Below the pieces are notes generated by a model. The model was not told where the DNA came from, made no database searches, and saw only the letters and a list, made by a program, of their open reading frames with translations. A DNA stretch of 64,000 bases from NCBI RefSeq assembly GCF_965638725.1, contig NC_134949.1, forward strand, positions 108,544,586-108,608,585, given 5' to 3'. Positions 27,253-51,369 of this stretch are shown one piece after another. Position 1 is the stretch's first letter. Each line of letters starts with the position of its first letter. This stretch comes from Aptenodytes patagonicus (Eukaryota; Chordata; Aves; Sphenisciformes; Spheniscidae). The position numbers and the translations under genes were made by a program.

Positions 27253-30200
27253 TTTTTATCTGAACAAACCTTACATTTGCAACTTATCTAGAAGAAGGTC
27301 TTTGAGACCTGAGAAAAAGAATGAATGAATGATGCTGCCAAGACCTGCATTGTGCCTGGTTTCCTTTGCAATTATGTAGTGCTTGGCAAAGGTGAGAATG
27401 AAAGTCCATGTTGACGATCAGCATGGGATCACCTCTTGGGAAAGAGATGCTGTGCTCCTGTGGAGCAAAATGATGGTGCTTTCCCTGGCTGTCTCACAGC
27501 CAGCCCTGAGAGCCTACAATGAGAGGCTCTCTGAGCTGAGAAAACCACGTGAAAGGATCTTTCTGCCACGAAAACAAATAACTTAATTCTGTCTAAACAA
27601 AAACTCAAAGGTTTTTTGAAGGCTTTTTTCAGTATTTTGGGATTCAATCAGAACAGTTTTAGGGGGAAAAGAATCAGTCTCCTGACATGAAGTAAAAATT
27701 GGAGATAACTTAAGGGAAGAAACTAAAGTGAGCTCAGCATTATCCCATAATGGACATTGTAAAAAGGGGCTCAGTCATTAAAATCTTAATTTTCCCTAAA
27801 TTTCCCTTCCTTATAGAAGTAATAGCCACTTGGAAGGCCAGTTTCAACTGAGGATTCAGGAGGGGGCAGGTGGGCTTTACTGTGACATGTACCAACAACA
27901 CATCATCCAACTGGAGAATGGGGTCTGTGTCTCAGGGCAGAAAACCCCCACTGAATTTTTGAGAGCAGTTGTAAGTGTAGTGAAGGGACGATCTCTTTCA
28001 GTCGATGGCAGCAGGTCTGAAATTGCTGGCAGAAACCCTCAGCTGAACTGTTACACTTTCATTTTTAACTATTAGAAGACAATTCAGACATAAAGGAAGA
28101 GAGGGCGCTCTGGGTGATAATGACTTCCATGTATATTACTTGGTCCACTTGAGTATGTCCAGTGAAGCCTTTCTTAATCATAAAGCACTCTTTCACCGGA
28201 AAAAGACACATCCATTTGGTTTCCATAAGCTGTCCAAACTTGGGATGCTGAGTGTTGAGATTCAGATGGTGATTGGGATTTATTAGTACATCATTAGTAC
28301 AGTCCTGTCTTTCTTTTTAAGACCTGGTCAAAGAATGCAGTTTGGAGGGAGGACAGATATAGGTCATACAACGAAGTAAGGGGGAGTATTTCTGCTCTCA
28401 GGCTGTAGATAAGCTGGCACGTCCTGTTGATTTTTGAAGAGGAAAAAAGGACCCTGGGTAGCTCTTACAGTCTTGTGAGATTAAGATTTTTTTTAAAAAA
28501 AACAACCAACCAACCAAAAAAATTATTCCAGGTCTCCATTTGTGGTCTACCAGCCTGGAACAACTTGGGTCTTCTGTGAATGTAGTCAGAGAAGAGAGTT
28601 AGTTCAACCTGACTTTTCCAGTCCCGAAGTCTGATTGCTTCTTGACACAGGAAAGGAGCACTGTATCATCTTTTTTGCTCATGATTAGCACATTCTCATG
28701 GCCAGAATGGTGTGTCCTTGGACAAAGACCTGGCATAGGTTCCTGAGATGTCAGCATGGCAGTAAGGAGGTGATTCTCGGGTCCATATGGCCCCAGGACC
28801 TCCCTAAACAAGCAGAAGAGTATCTGTTACTGCAGATCTAAATAGGAGTTGGGATAAGAAGAGCAAATATCAGCAAAATCCTTCTGCTGTGAGGCAGAGT
28901 TTTAAAACTGACTGTGAAATTACAGTGTACAGAGCCATAGGGTAACTTTGGGTAAGACACAGAATCTGAAGCCCAGCCAAACAGCTGAGTGTGGCTGGTG
29001 TGACAGGGCTTCACCACCAAGGGATTCTTCTTGGCAGAACAGAAGTAGTAACAGACTTGGGACGGTATCCATAGAGGGTTGTAAAAAACCTTTAGGAGAG
29101 GTGCTACTCTCGTTAGAAATGAGCTCTATTATTCTACCCAATGAAGGTGAAATTTGTCAAATACCTGGTATTGGTAGCAGAGTCTAGCTATTCAGGATTC
29201 TCAAAAATGCTGCCAAATAATTTTGTTTTAAACTGTTTGCAACTAAAAACTCAGTCACAATCAAAACAAAAAGAAAAATAGTGAAGTTGTTACCTGTAGT
29301 GAGAAGTAGGCAGTGTGGCACAAACACATAAAAATAAAAATCCAAGTCATTCAGCAGTATGAAACACAAGACTAAATAGCAGTGGCATGAAAAACTCATT
29401 TGAGGTGGTGTCTGGGGTGGTGTCACAAAACAGCTTTTTACTGTACTCTGAGGAAAAGTTCAATGCCTCATGATCACTGGCTGCACGTACTTTCCTAATC
29501 TCTCTTGGTCCCAGCTTCTGTGGGTGAGCACCCTTCATGAACCTACTACCACCTCCTCTAATGAACTGTATAGGTCTGGAAAGCTTGAGCACCTGGGCAA
29601 AGTTAGGTAAGTCTCCCGACCTCAGGAAGAAATGGAAATCTGGAAGTAAGCTGCATCTTGTACTTGGGGACAAGCTACAACTTCTTTGCATCTAGCTATG
29701 AGTTTGCAGTAGAAATATTACCTGTTGGGATTTGAGAAAAAAGAATTGTCAAGGACAGGGCTGTAAAGTTATTCTTAGTGTTTCTTTTTCTCCCATGGCT
29801 TCAAAACTCCAGTAGGTAGGTGGACTGAAGGTCTTTGTGGATGTACCATGCTCCTTGCTGAGGGAAAGAAGGTCACCAGAGGTGAAAATGCTTAAAATAA
29901 TTGTTGAATTTCCACTCACTTGAGTAACAGTTTATGCATAGCACTCTGGCCGAGTGTTACACATCTGCCATTGGAGCTAAAAAAATCATTTGTGTCATAA
30001 GAAGGATATACCATTTGAGAACTGTTCATAGTCTGTAGGGTGTTGTAAGGCAATGTCATCATTATTGATGTCTGTCCTAGTTTCCTTCAGTGCCATGCTC
30101 TGACCTGAGAATTGTATGGGTTCCAAATACACCCTTAGCTGAATGAAATGCTAGAGTTTAAGACTTGGTTCTCACTCATTAGTCAGCATACTCATGAATC

Positions 30201-31622
30201 CACAGACGTTAATATATATTGGGCCAAGCCCAAAGTAATACAGATGGCAGTTCATTTGATGATAGTATCTTCCATAATATTGCAATGATTATTTTAAAGT
30301 TTTTGTATATTTTGCAATATGAAAGTGCATGTACAGATAGTTGTTATGAGCGTAGAGCCTCACTACTGTTAAAGCACACGTGCAATTTGCCATATGCAGT
30401 AATTCTTCTGAAATTTCTCAACAACCTCAGACACAACCTTCCCCAAAACACATTTACAGATAATATCAAGGATTGTACAGAATGGCTTGATGCAATACCA
30501 CTTTTCTGCAATAATCCATGAAAAATGACACAATAACGTGTATGATTGCTCCCATATCACATATCTGAAGTCTATGCCATCAAAATCCTAATTCAGACAT
30601 TTGAACCAGTTTGGAATACCAAACACACAGAAAGTATCATCATCTTTACATAAAATAAAAGGTCTGACACAACAATCTTTGGTCACAAAAAAAACCCCAA
30701 AAATTCCCACCCAAAAACCAGACCACAAAAAAACCCCTCCACATCAATATATTTTACCTCCTAAAAAGTAAAAATAAATGAAATAGACCATCTGTGTCAT
30801 TTTTTTCCTTTAAAATTTATGGCATATACATAGAATATGTGACTATGGTGTACTGCAGTAATTTTCATCATTTTTAGAGTAACCTGTATGTTCTTTACTG
30901 CTTGAAAGTAATTCCAATCTCATGCCAACAAATCACTCAGTAAATTCTTTGAGAAAAGATCTTGCTTTTACTTAGCGTGTAGTACGATAAAAACCAGGAC
31001 CTTTGGGATGAGACTGTAGATGCTGTGGTAGTATAAATTAATAATAGGAACTGTGAATGAGTTTTATGTGACACTATGGACTCTTTCAAGAGTTTATCTT
31101 AGATAAACTTTTAGTACTTCATGCTTATGTAAAGCTACCTGTTCAGAAACTTCCTCCTGGATACAGCTGCTCCATATTACATGTCTGATTTACACTAGTA
31201 TGTGTTAAGATAAATTGTCACTGTGCAACTGCTGGGAATTAGGTTAATTTAGATTATTTTGCTATAGGTTCTTGACTTTTGCAGACTTTCAACTGAGTTC
31301 TCAGCCGGGTTGCCTTCCAGAAAATTGCCCGGATGAGATTTTGGGGGCAGGTGTTAACTGTGGAAACCTACTTAGTATTAAACGTACCTGTCTCGTTGCT
31401 ACCGACTTTGGAGACGATACTTTTTTTTTTTTCCTGGTCATTGTTCTTCACAAAAGACCTAATTGAAAATATCTGTTAAATCATGTCTCTGGTTTCCCTC
31501 TTCTTTCTCCGCCATTAATTGGACACGTATTGTGTTTGTGTGGGAAGGAAGGAGGCTCTATAGCAGTATAGCAATATTGCTGGGAAAAGAACATTAAAAT
31601 GGATAAAGGGATTTCCTAGCGG

Positions 31623-31630
31623 TATAAATA
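31623..31630 (+). promoter_or_regulatory. POU1F1: POU1F1 TATA box
   Basis: TATAAATA lies about 150 nt upstream of the start codon. Transcription would begin near 31,650-31,655, leaving a 5' UTR of about 125-130 nt. Mammalian Pit-1 promoters also have a TATA box. The position is direct; the start site is inferred. Confidence 0.75.
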
Positions 31631-31670
31631 CCTGCACACGACCTCCCTGTGCTCTGGAGCCCTCCTGTAT

Positions 31671-31679
31671 ATGTATATG
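31671..31679 (-). promoter_or_regulatory. Candidate Pit-1 autoregulatory site
   Basis: ATGTATATG fits the reverse complement of the Pit-1 site consensus (A/T)(A/T)TATNCAT. It lies about 20 nt downstream of the inferred start site. In rat Pit-1 an inhibitory autoregulatory site lies just downstream of the start, so the placement is suggestive. Such short AT-rich motifs are also common by chance. Confidence 0.45.
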
Positions 31680-31779
31680 CAGGTAAAAAGCCTGGAATAG
31701 AGTTTGAGCTGCCGTTAATCGCGCAGGATCTGTTCTGTTAGAAAACAGGGGCAACTGGCTCTTTTGCCTGTTGGAGGGT

Positions 31780-45133
<13,354 letters not shown>

Positions 45134-45629
45134 AGCTTTTCCATGTATAGATGTGGATTTCTGTTTTGCTTTTTGTAAATATTGTAAATACTATGTTGTT
45201 TTAAAAAAAAAAAGAAAAAAAGAAAGAAAGAAAAATCTGTAAACCACTTATTTCTCCTACAGCCTAGCCAGCTTCAGATGTAGTGTGTTGTGGAAGACCT
45301 GATTTTAATGTAAAAGGTTGGAAACAAATTAAATGCTACTGCATATTTTTAAAGAGTTGGAGGTCTCTGCTTAACTGTAAGGAACCTATTATGCATTATC
45401 CAACTAGAAATGCTTTCCAGGTTGCCCAAGTACTTGCAGTTTCCCTGTGCTGTGCCTTTCTTGCATCTGCAGTACATTTAATGACTCATGGAGAACCCCA
45501 TGTAGGTACCCTAAGCATCAGGAAACAAAGCCTTTGCGTTGTATGTGAAGAAAGGTTACAAAGCTTGGTATCAGCAGCTGCAGTATTGCAAATATCTTGC
45601 CTCTGCATGTCCGTGCACATGCTTTACTG

Positions 45630-45645
45630 CCCCCCCCCCCCCCCC
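45630..45645 (+). repeat. C16 homopolymer
   Basis: Sixteen consecutive C in the putative POU1F1 3' UTR. The length is likely variable between individuals and prone to sequencing error. Confidence 0.85.
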
Positions 45646-46537
45646 AGTGCTAACTAGCTAACTGCGCTAACCTTTGCGAGATTGTAAGCCACTAGGCACA
45701 TGGCAGGGTCCCATCTCCAGTGGTGAACACTGAGCATCAGTGAGAAGTTAGAACTTCAAAGAAGAGAAGGTGAACGAGCAACCTTAAACAAGCAGGGGTG
45801 ACACTGCTGACTATCTAGTTACGGCCAAGGACAGGATATACCCATGGGATCTTGTGTGACTGCCACTACATCTGAGAGCCAGGTAGAAGAACACCAGCTG
45901 AAGACCTGCCTTTCCAAAGGACGGCTCAAACTCAGCTACCCACTCGCAACAGCTGTACACCGCTGAGTGAATCATTTCAGGTAAATTCCTTGTGAAAGTT
46001 CAGGACAAAGCCATTAGAAATGTGCCATAATTGCTGTCATCATCTACGGTAGAGTAAGCTTACCAGTACAGAGGTGTCAACACTGTTCCTACTGTGTGCT
46101 CTGTCTCCACGTACCACTTGACTGCCTTAAACGGGTGCCAAGTAGAAGTGACTTTTTTATGCTTGTTATCAAAGGTAATTCTTGCTAATTTGTTATGTGC
46201 CTTACAGTTTGATTTGGATAGGCTTAGCTATAAAAATTGGGATACAATTTACCTTACCTTAAGACTTTGTGATTTGAGGGGGGAAAAAACTATAGAGTTA
46301 TCAGGGGGTTTTATTACTTTGGGCTTTCTCTGCGTTGTATTTTTTTCTGATTAAATACATATGTGGACGTACTTACACCAGAGATAGTGTGTTAAGCTAA
46401 AAAAAGAAGGCCCTTGCGCTCTGAAATAAGTATCCACACAAAGCATTTATTGCACTGCACATTCCCACTCTCCTACGCCCCACTAATTGAAAATAATCCC
46501 TTATTTGTCATCCTCTAGCCTAGAGAGATAATGGGGC

Positions 46538-46551
46538 GGGGGGGGGGGGGG
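46538..46551 (+). repeat. G14 homopolymer
   Basis: Fourteen consecutive G preceded by GGGGC. It could form a G-quadruplex or pair with the C16 run 0.9 kb upstream if both are in the same transcript. Confidence 0.85.
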
Positions 46552-47384
46552 AAGCAGTGCCAGAGCTCCACCTATCAGAAAGCCAGGCACCAAGAAACTG
46601 AATTAATGACTATAGTACACACCAGGGATAGATTATCCAGCCATCTCATCAGCCCTGCTCATTGTTATTAGAATAGCCCATTACCATGTATGTTTTTTTG
46701 ACTGTTTTCCCAGGACTGAAATTAATTGAGTACACGCAAATAGTAATGGCCAGATACATTTTATTTTTCCATAAAACAGACCTGATGATTTAGAAAATGT
46801 CTATATAATAGGCCCACAGAAAGCCATAGGAGTTTAATGTTCAAGACCACTTAGAAGCAGTGTGTACAAGTTAAGTGTTCTCTCTCTAGTGTACATTAAA
46901 TTATTTCTGATACCTCTTACAGTGACCGTAGGCATATTCAGCTATGGAAATTAGGCTCCTAGATTAAAAAAAAAAAATACATTTTTACAGATGAATGCAC
47001 TTGCTGTAACCCCTTAATTTAGAAGAAACCTTCAATTTAATAACTCAAAGGGAAGAAATTGTGCTACGTACTCTCTTCAGGTTGTTCTCACCACTAGCAT
47101 AGCCCACCCCACACAGCAGAGAAGGCCCAAGCCTTAGCCTTTACCCACCACATGTATTGACAGATCATGAGCTGTCCAAAAGGATGAAAGATAAATACAG
47201 TTGAGAAGATTAGCACTCAATGAAGGTGGTGGCATGCATTTGTGTACCTCTGGTGTTATGTGATCTAATGTAACGTATATTGAAACTATTATATATAAAA
47301 TGTATTTATATCCTAAGTTATTTTCTTAATTATAAAAGGCTTCCTAGAAATGCTATAAGCCTGTACTTCCCAACCCCCCTACCC

Positions 47385-47390
47385 AATAAA
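47385..47390 (+). terminator. POU1F1: Probable POU1F1 poly(A) signal
   Basis: AATAAA, followed at 25-60 nt by GT-rich sequence (TGGTTTGTAGTTCTGTTTGG), the arrangement expected at a cleavage site. Earlier sites cannot be excluded. Confidence 0.55.
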
Positions 47391-48023
47391 GTATTCTTAT
47401 ACATTTGGTATTCCAGGTAATGGTTTGTAGTTCTGTTTGGTAACACTTTACTTTTTTAGTTGTGTATCATGCCCATGTGCTTATTCATTTTGGCATGCTG
47501 TAATAGTTAATTCAAGAGCAGGCTTACCATAAAGTTGTGATTTCTAGTCTTACAAAAAGTCTCACAAGTGAAGGCTAATTGCAGAAGCATAGCAAAATAA
47601 AATGAAAGGTGACACATAATGCCATTTTCTTGCAAAAGAATGACAAAAGGCTAAGTGGAGGAAGCAGCCATTATTTAAACACATCTAGCTGTTGCCATGG
47701 AAATTACTAACAAATTAGAGCAGAATTGTTTAAAGAAGAAAAGCTGGATGAAATCAATTTAATGTGCTGCAGCTGCAGCCATTAGACTTGGAGAAAGTGG
47801 CAATTCATTATTTTTTTTTCTGTAGGAACAACTTACTCACTGGGTAATTGCCATCAATGACTCTTCATTGGGGAAAAACCCCTAGATAAGACTTCTGAGG
47901 GGTAGCTTTACAAACCTGCATGTAAGAGTTTATTGGCCAATTGACTAACATGGGCTGCACTGTTTTTCTTTGAGTGGTTTGTGGGTTTTTTTCTTGCTCT
48001 TACTTTTCCCATGGTAACTTTAG

Positions 48024-48188
48024 GTAGGATGTTAGAACTAGAACAGAGAACAAAACAAGACGTTACGACAACTTGTAAATCTGTGGTTCGCCTGTCTCCG
48101 AAGTACTGTGTAGCATTCTGTCCCCCTCATCTGAAGGACACAACAGACCTAGAAAAGGCCGCTATACAGGCAAAGCTGATGATCAAAG
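48024..48188 (+). CDS. Unassigned internal coding exon candidate
   Basis: A 165-nt segment after a pyrimidine-rich acceptor (TTTCCCATGGTAACTTTAG) and before a strong donor, AAAG|GTAAGA. Its frame encodes 54 residues, including KSVVRLSPKYCVAFCPPHL and DLEKAAIQAKLMIK. It has four CpGs in codons (ACG, CGC, CCG and GACGTT), unusual in this AT-rich stretch and suggestive of selection. Both ends are phase 1. A second possible acceptor lies 4 nt downstream. I do not recognise the protein. It sits between the POU1F1 poly(A) signal and the CHMP2B 3' end. Confidence 0.45.
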
Positions 48189-48732
48189 GTAAGATGAGTA
48201 ACTGTTTAAGCTACTGTCTCTCTTCTAGATTTAATGTGTGGTGCATTAAATGATATAGAGGTCTGCTGAATTATGAGCTGTATTGAAAGGCTGGATGGAG
48301 GCAGGCTGCTCACCATCCTGCCTAATGTAAGAACTAGGAGTAAACATGTGAAGCTGGAACGAAGCTTAAGAAAAAACAAAAGTGGTAGTTCTTAATGTGG
48401 TGGGGATTAGATCTGGGGCACTCCTCTACTAAAAAACACAGGTACCAGAAGTTTTTTTTGTACGGACAAGTTTGTAGATGAGAAAGCCACTCAAAGCTGT
48501 TGTATATAGAGGAACTTACATATAGCTCTGGAAGTGCTCTAAATTGAAAATTGTTAGAGGCTGGAAGAGTATTAGGGGAGGAAGCATCATCTACGTTTAT
48601 CTTGTTCCCATATTTTCCTGGGCATTGCTTATGGGCACTTGTGGAGTAGGATTCTGGGCAAGATGGACCCCGGTCTGCCCCAATAGAGCTATTCATTCTT
48701 AGGTGCATGCACTATTGCATTGTTGTTCCTAG

Positions 48733-48797
48733 GTGGAGGACTTTCCGATTCAGTTGCTATTAAGGTGTCAGCAAAGATAAAGGAGTTTAAGGATTAA
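48733..48797 (+). CDS. Unassigned terminal coding exon candidate
   Basis: After the acceptor TTGTTGTTCCTAG, a phase-1 frame joins the 48024-48188 exon to give KGGGLSDSVAIKVSAKIKEF, then KD and a stop TAA at 48795-48797. An AATAAA lies at 48904-48909. The joined C-terminus is about 75 residues and lysine-rich at its end. No upstream exon or start was found, so this is either the end of an unknown gene, a decayed gene remnant or chance. Confidence 0.42.
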
Positions 48798-48903
48798 GTG
48801 GTTTTTTTTTTTTAGTCTGGTAGGAGGGATTTAAAAGGAATTTGTTTCTACGTAAGGGATGCAATTTTGTTACAGACAGCTACAATGTACTAACTATAAT
48901 TGA

Positions 48904-48909
48904 AATAAA
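48904..48909 (+). terminator. Candidate poly(A) signal for the unassigned gene
   Basis: AATAAA about 107 nt after the TAA of the candidate terminal exon. The downstream sequence is not notably GT-rich, so support is modest. Confidence 0.35.
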
Positions 48910-49500
48910 TATAAGCAAGCCTGCAAACCTGCAACACTTCTCACCCTGCTACTGAAAGATTTTTATACAGATTAGAGCCGCAGGGCTTAAAAGGTAACTA
49001 TTAACAGAAAGACTGGATACGTATTGACAGGAGCCCTTGTCCAGCAGTCTTACTGACACCAGAAAGCAATGCCTTTATTACTGTTTGTTGAAGATCCCAT
49101 AGATAGAGGAAAGAGCTCATAATAGAGTTATGCCCAATTTTGACAGTCATTAAAAGGATAAAGTGCACGCTTCATTCAGAAAGGACATGAGCCTTGGCGT
49201 TCAACCAAAATACAATCAATCAGTAACATTTTATACCTAACTAATTTCCTATCGTGGTTTCTCCTTCAAGGCCTAAGAGCAGTACTTGGACACCTCGTTA
49301 CAGACAGAAGGGAATGCAAACTTAATCAAGTCTTTGCTGAATGTTGAGTTTAAGTCAAAGGCCCACAAGCAACTACAACAAGTATTACGCTGCTTTATAG
49401 CTCAGGTCAAAGGAAAATTTATCACAGCTAACAGGAGTCCAAAGAAAGCCCACTAAGAGACAGATGCATAAGACTAACCCTACAGAGGACAAAGTCATTG
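48910..49500. other. Intergenic gap between convergent genes
   Basis: About 0.6 kb with no coding signal or repeat recognised. It separates the + strand candidate exons from the CHMP2B 3' end. Confidence 0.6.
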
Positions 49501-49515
49501 CGGAATAAAAAGCCT

Positions 49516-49521
49516 TTTATT
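49516..49521 (-). terminator. CHMP2B: Candidate distal CHMP2B poly(A) signal
   Basis: TTTATT on +, i.e. AATAAA on the minus strand. T/G-rich sequence (TTTGTCCTCTGTAGGGTTAG on minus) follows, as expected. It would give a 3' UTR of about 1.75 kb, similar to the long mammalian CHMP2B UTR as I remember it. Confidence 0.5.
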
Positions 49522-51255
49522 AGATTTTTACAAAATAACCTGTAAAAAAAAATATTCACCTCGTATCAGATATATGCAATATATAAACTTACACATTCCT
49601 ACCCACTACCTCACAGATTCATAGTTTGTCCATTACTTCCTTCAAAGAGAAAGAACACCTCCATTTCTATGCCAAAAACCAGATGAAGGCTCACCTGTTT
49701 TTTCGTCCTCTGCTGACTTCAATCCTAAAGAGCAGATGGTGCGACAACAGTAGATTCACAAAGGTTATGGTTTCCTGCTACACCTTCTCTAGCAGCAAAG
49801 TCTCTCTATGAAGTTTGTTCCCCCTCGGTCATCCTGGTCTCACTCTTGGGGAGGTATTTTGCTTTTCTCTTTTTAAAGCCAAGATGATTTTGTTGTTTCT
49901 GTTCAAAGAACAGCCCCACTAAATCAGCACAACTGAGGGGCAAGTAAATCTCCAGCAGAGTAAGGGCTGAGGAACTTCAGAAGTCATAACTGGGAACTGC
50001 ATTCTCAGACTTTGTCATCTATTTAAACCATCAACAGTTCTTATTTTGTTAGCCCAATGCTTTCCACTTAAAGCTAGAATCATGCTGATGCAGTTCAGAG
50101 ACCATAGAAAAACCTTCACAGAACCAGAACACTTTTATTACAGTATTTAGACAAGTTATTATCATGTATCATTCAAAATTGTTCTCAAAACTAAAATTTA
50201 GATTTAGCTTATCAATGTGATCAATTGCATCTTAGTAAACAATACAGTTATGCACAGTTATCTTCCATTAAGAAATACTGTAAAATATATACAAATATTG
50301 TTTCAGGCAAATGTCCTTTTTGCAAGTGCGCAAGTTGCATTTCTGAACAAGTGCATTTCTGAACTTCAGCACTGAGTCCCATCGAGTGTACACAGAGGCC
50401 TCGCCATAGTGTTCTGTGAAACCTGTCTTAATTACAGTTTACTCACTTTTCAAAGACTCATTCTGAAAAAAAAAATCACAAAGGTGTAAGATTTATATAC
50501 ATAAAGGCACAGCAAATCTGTTGAAACCAGCTATGTTATAGTACAATAGAGTTCAATCAGTGCCTTTCATGCAACAAAGTTCACTAACAAACTGAAATCC
50601 TCTCCCATTAAAATTAACTGCACAAGGACTGTAGCCTTCCCTTTCAGTAAAAAGAATAACCAGCTATTATTTAATCAACTCAAAAGTTACTACAGGAACT
50701 TGAAAGAAACACATAAAATTCTTTTTCTTTCTGCCTAAGTTTGCTAGACTTTCAAGCTTATTTCTCACCAAAAGAAAATAGTTTCCAACTAAGAGCAAAG
50801 GCGGTTTCATTTGTGCTAAGAAGACAGACTAAGAGGTTTTCTATAGCAATAGTTTTATAAAAGTTAAATATATTATATAGACGCTGTCCTAGGAGGCATC
50901 ACCACCAGCCACAGAATAGCCAATTCTAAAGATAGATAAGGAACCGAGATAGAAGAAAACTTTGAATTCAGAGGACAGATTCAGATCAGGTATAAATGAA
51001 TTTATCATTAGAACTACGTCCCTGGTCGGTCCAGTGCTCAAAAAGACTCCATGCAATGGACGCGCCAAGTGTACTTCTCCCTGTAAATTGATTCAAAGCA
51101 TTCTACCCTTCTCCTTCCCCCAGTACCAACTTCAAGTTGTCGTTTCTGAAGCTTCAGAGTTTTCCTAGACATCAGTTGCATTGAAAGAGTATTTGCACTT
51201 TTTACATCTGTCTGCAGCTGAATAATTAGAAGGCAGACTGTATATTGCCATCAAG
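49522..51255 (-). other. CHMP2B: Putative CHMP2B 3' UTR
   Basis: AT-rich, with no frame of note. Two minus-strand AATAAA signals, near 50,134 and 49,516, allow a short and a long form. Confidence 0.5.
50134..50139 (-). terminator. CHMP2B: Candidate proximal CHMP2B poly(A) signal
   Basis: TTTATT on +, AATAAA on minus, followed on minus by GTGTTCTGGTTCTGTG, a GT-rich downstream element. It would give a 3' UTR of about 1.1 kb. Confidence 0.45.
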
Positions 51256-51369
51256 CTAATCAACTCCCAAAGCTTTGAGCTGTCGTTCAATCTCTTCATC
51301 TGATATGGTAGCAGCTTTTGATGTTGATGCAGACGGTAAGCCTCTGGCAGCTGACGGAGCTTTGGCCAT
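51256..51369 (-). CDS. CHMP2B: CHMP2B exon 6 (last)
   Basis: Encodes residues 178-214, MAKAPSAARGLPS... to the MIT-interacting motif and TAG (51258-51256). It is phase 0. The upstream intron is only 156 bp; retention of the equivalent human intron yields the known toxic truncation. Confidence 0.97.
   Translation of the reverse strand: MAKAPSAARGLPSASTSKAATISDEEIERQLKALGVD

Larger units (their letters stand above)
21066..31622. other. Intergenic DNA upstream of POU1F1
   Basis: AT-rich flank leading to the POU1F1 promoter. The open frames are all short and lack coherent splice sites. It contains two hairpins near 27.1-27.25 kb, a CCAA repeat near 28,503-28,516 and an A/C-rich stretch near 30,686-30,742. 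In mammals a distal pituitary enhancer lies about 10 kb upstream of Pit-1, which would fall near 21-22 kb here. I see no way to identify it without alignment. Confidence 0.6.
45134..47410 (+). other. POU1F1: Putative POU1F1 3' UTR
   Basis: No competing gene is seen between the stop codon and the AATAAA at 47385, so a 3' UTR of about 2.2 kb is inferred. It holds an A/GAAA-rich tract (45,201-45,235), a C16 run (45,630-45,645) and a G14 run (46,538-46,551). A frame of 124 codons at 45283-45657 ends in the C run and looks accidental. Confidence 0.5.

Noticed and set aside
29550-29640. Possible second MIR (GGGCAAAGTTAGGTAAGTC...)
   Set aside because: Too little similarity by eye to separate from chance.
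31272-31466. 64-codon frame just upstream of the POU1F1 TATA box
   Set aside because: Ends in a T run, not conserved with any Pit-1 exon, and lies in the promoter flank.
45283-45657. 124-codon frame after the POU1F1 stop
   Set aside because: Lies in the putative 3' UTR, ends in the C16 run and has no protein-like motifs.
45845-45967. Short frame beginning CCCATGG and a nearby donor CAG|GTAAAT
   Set aside because: The frame ends in TGA before the donor, so it cannot be a first exon of the candidate gene in that frame.
46067-46354. Open frame possibly upstream of the unassigned exons
   Set aside because: The reading frame runs through the only good donor and no phase-1 junction to 48024 is evident.
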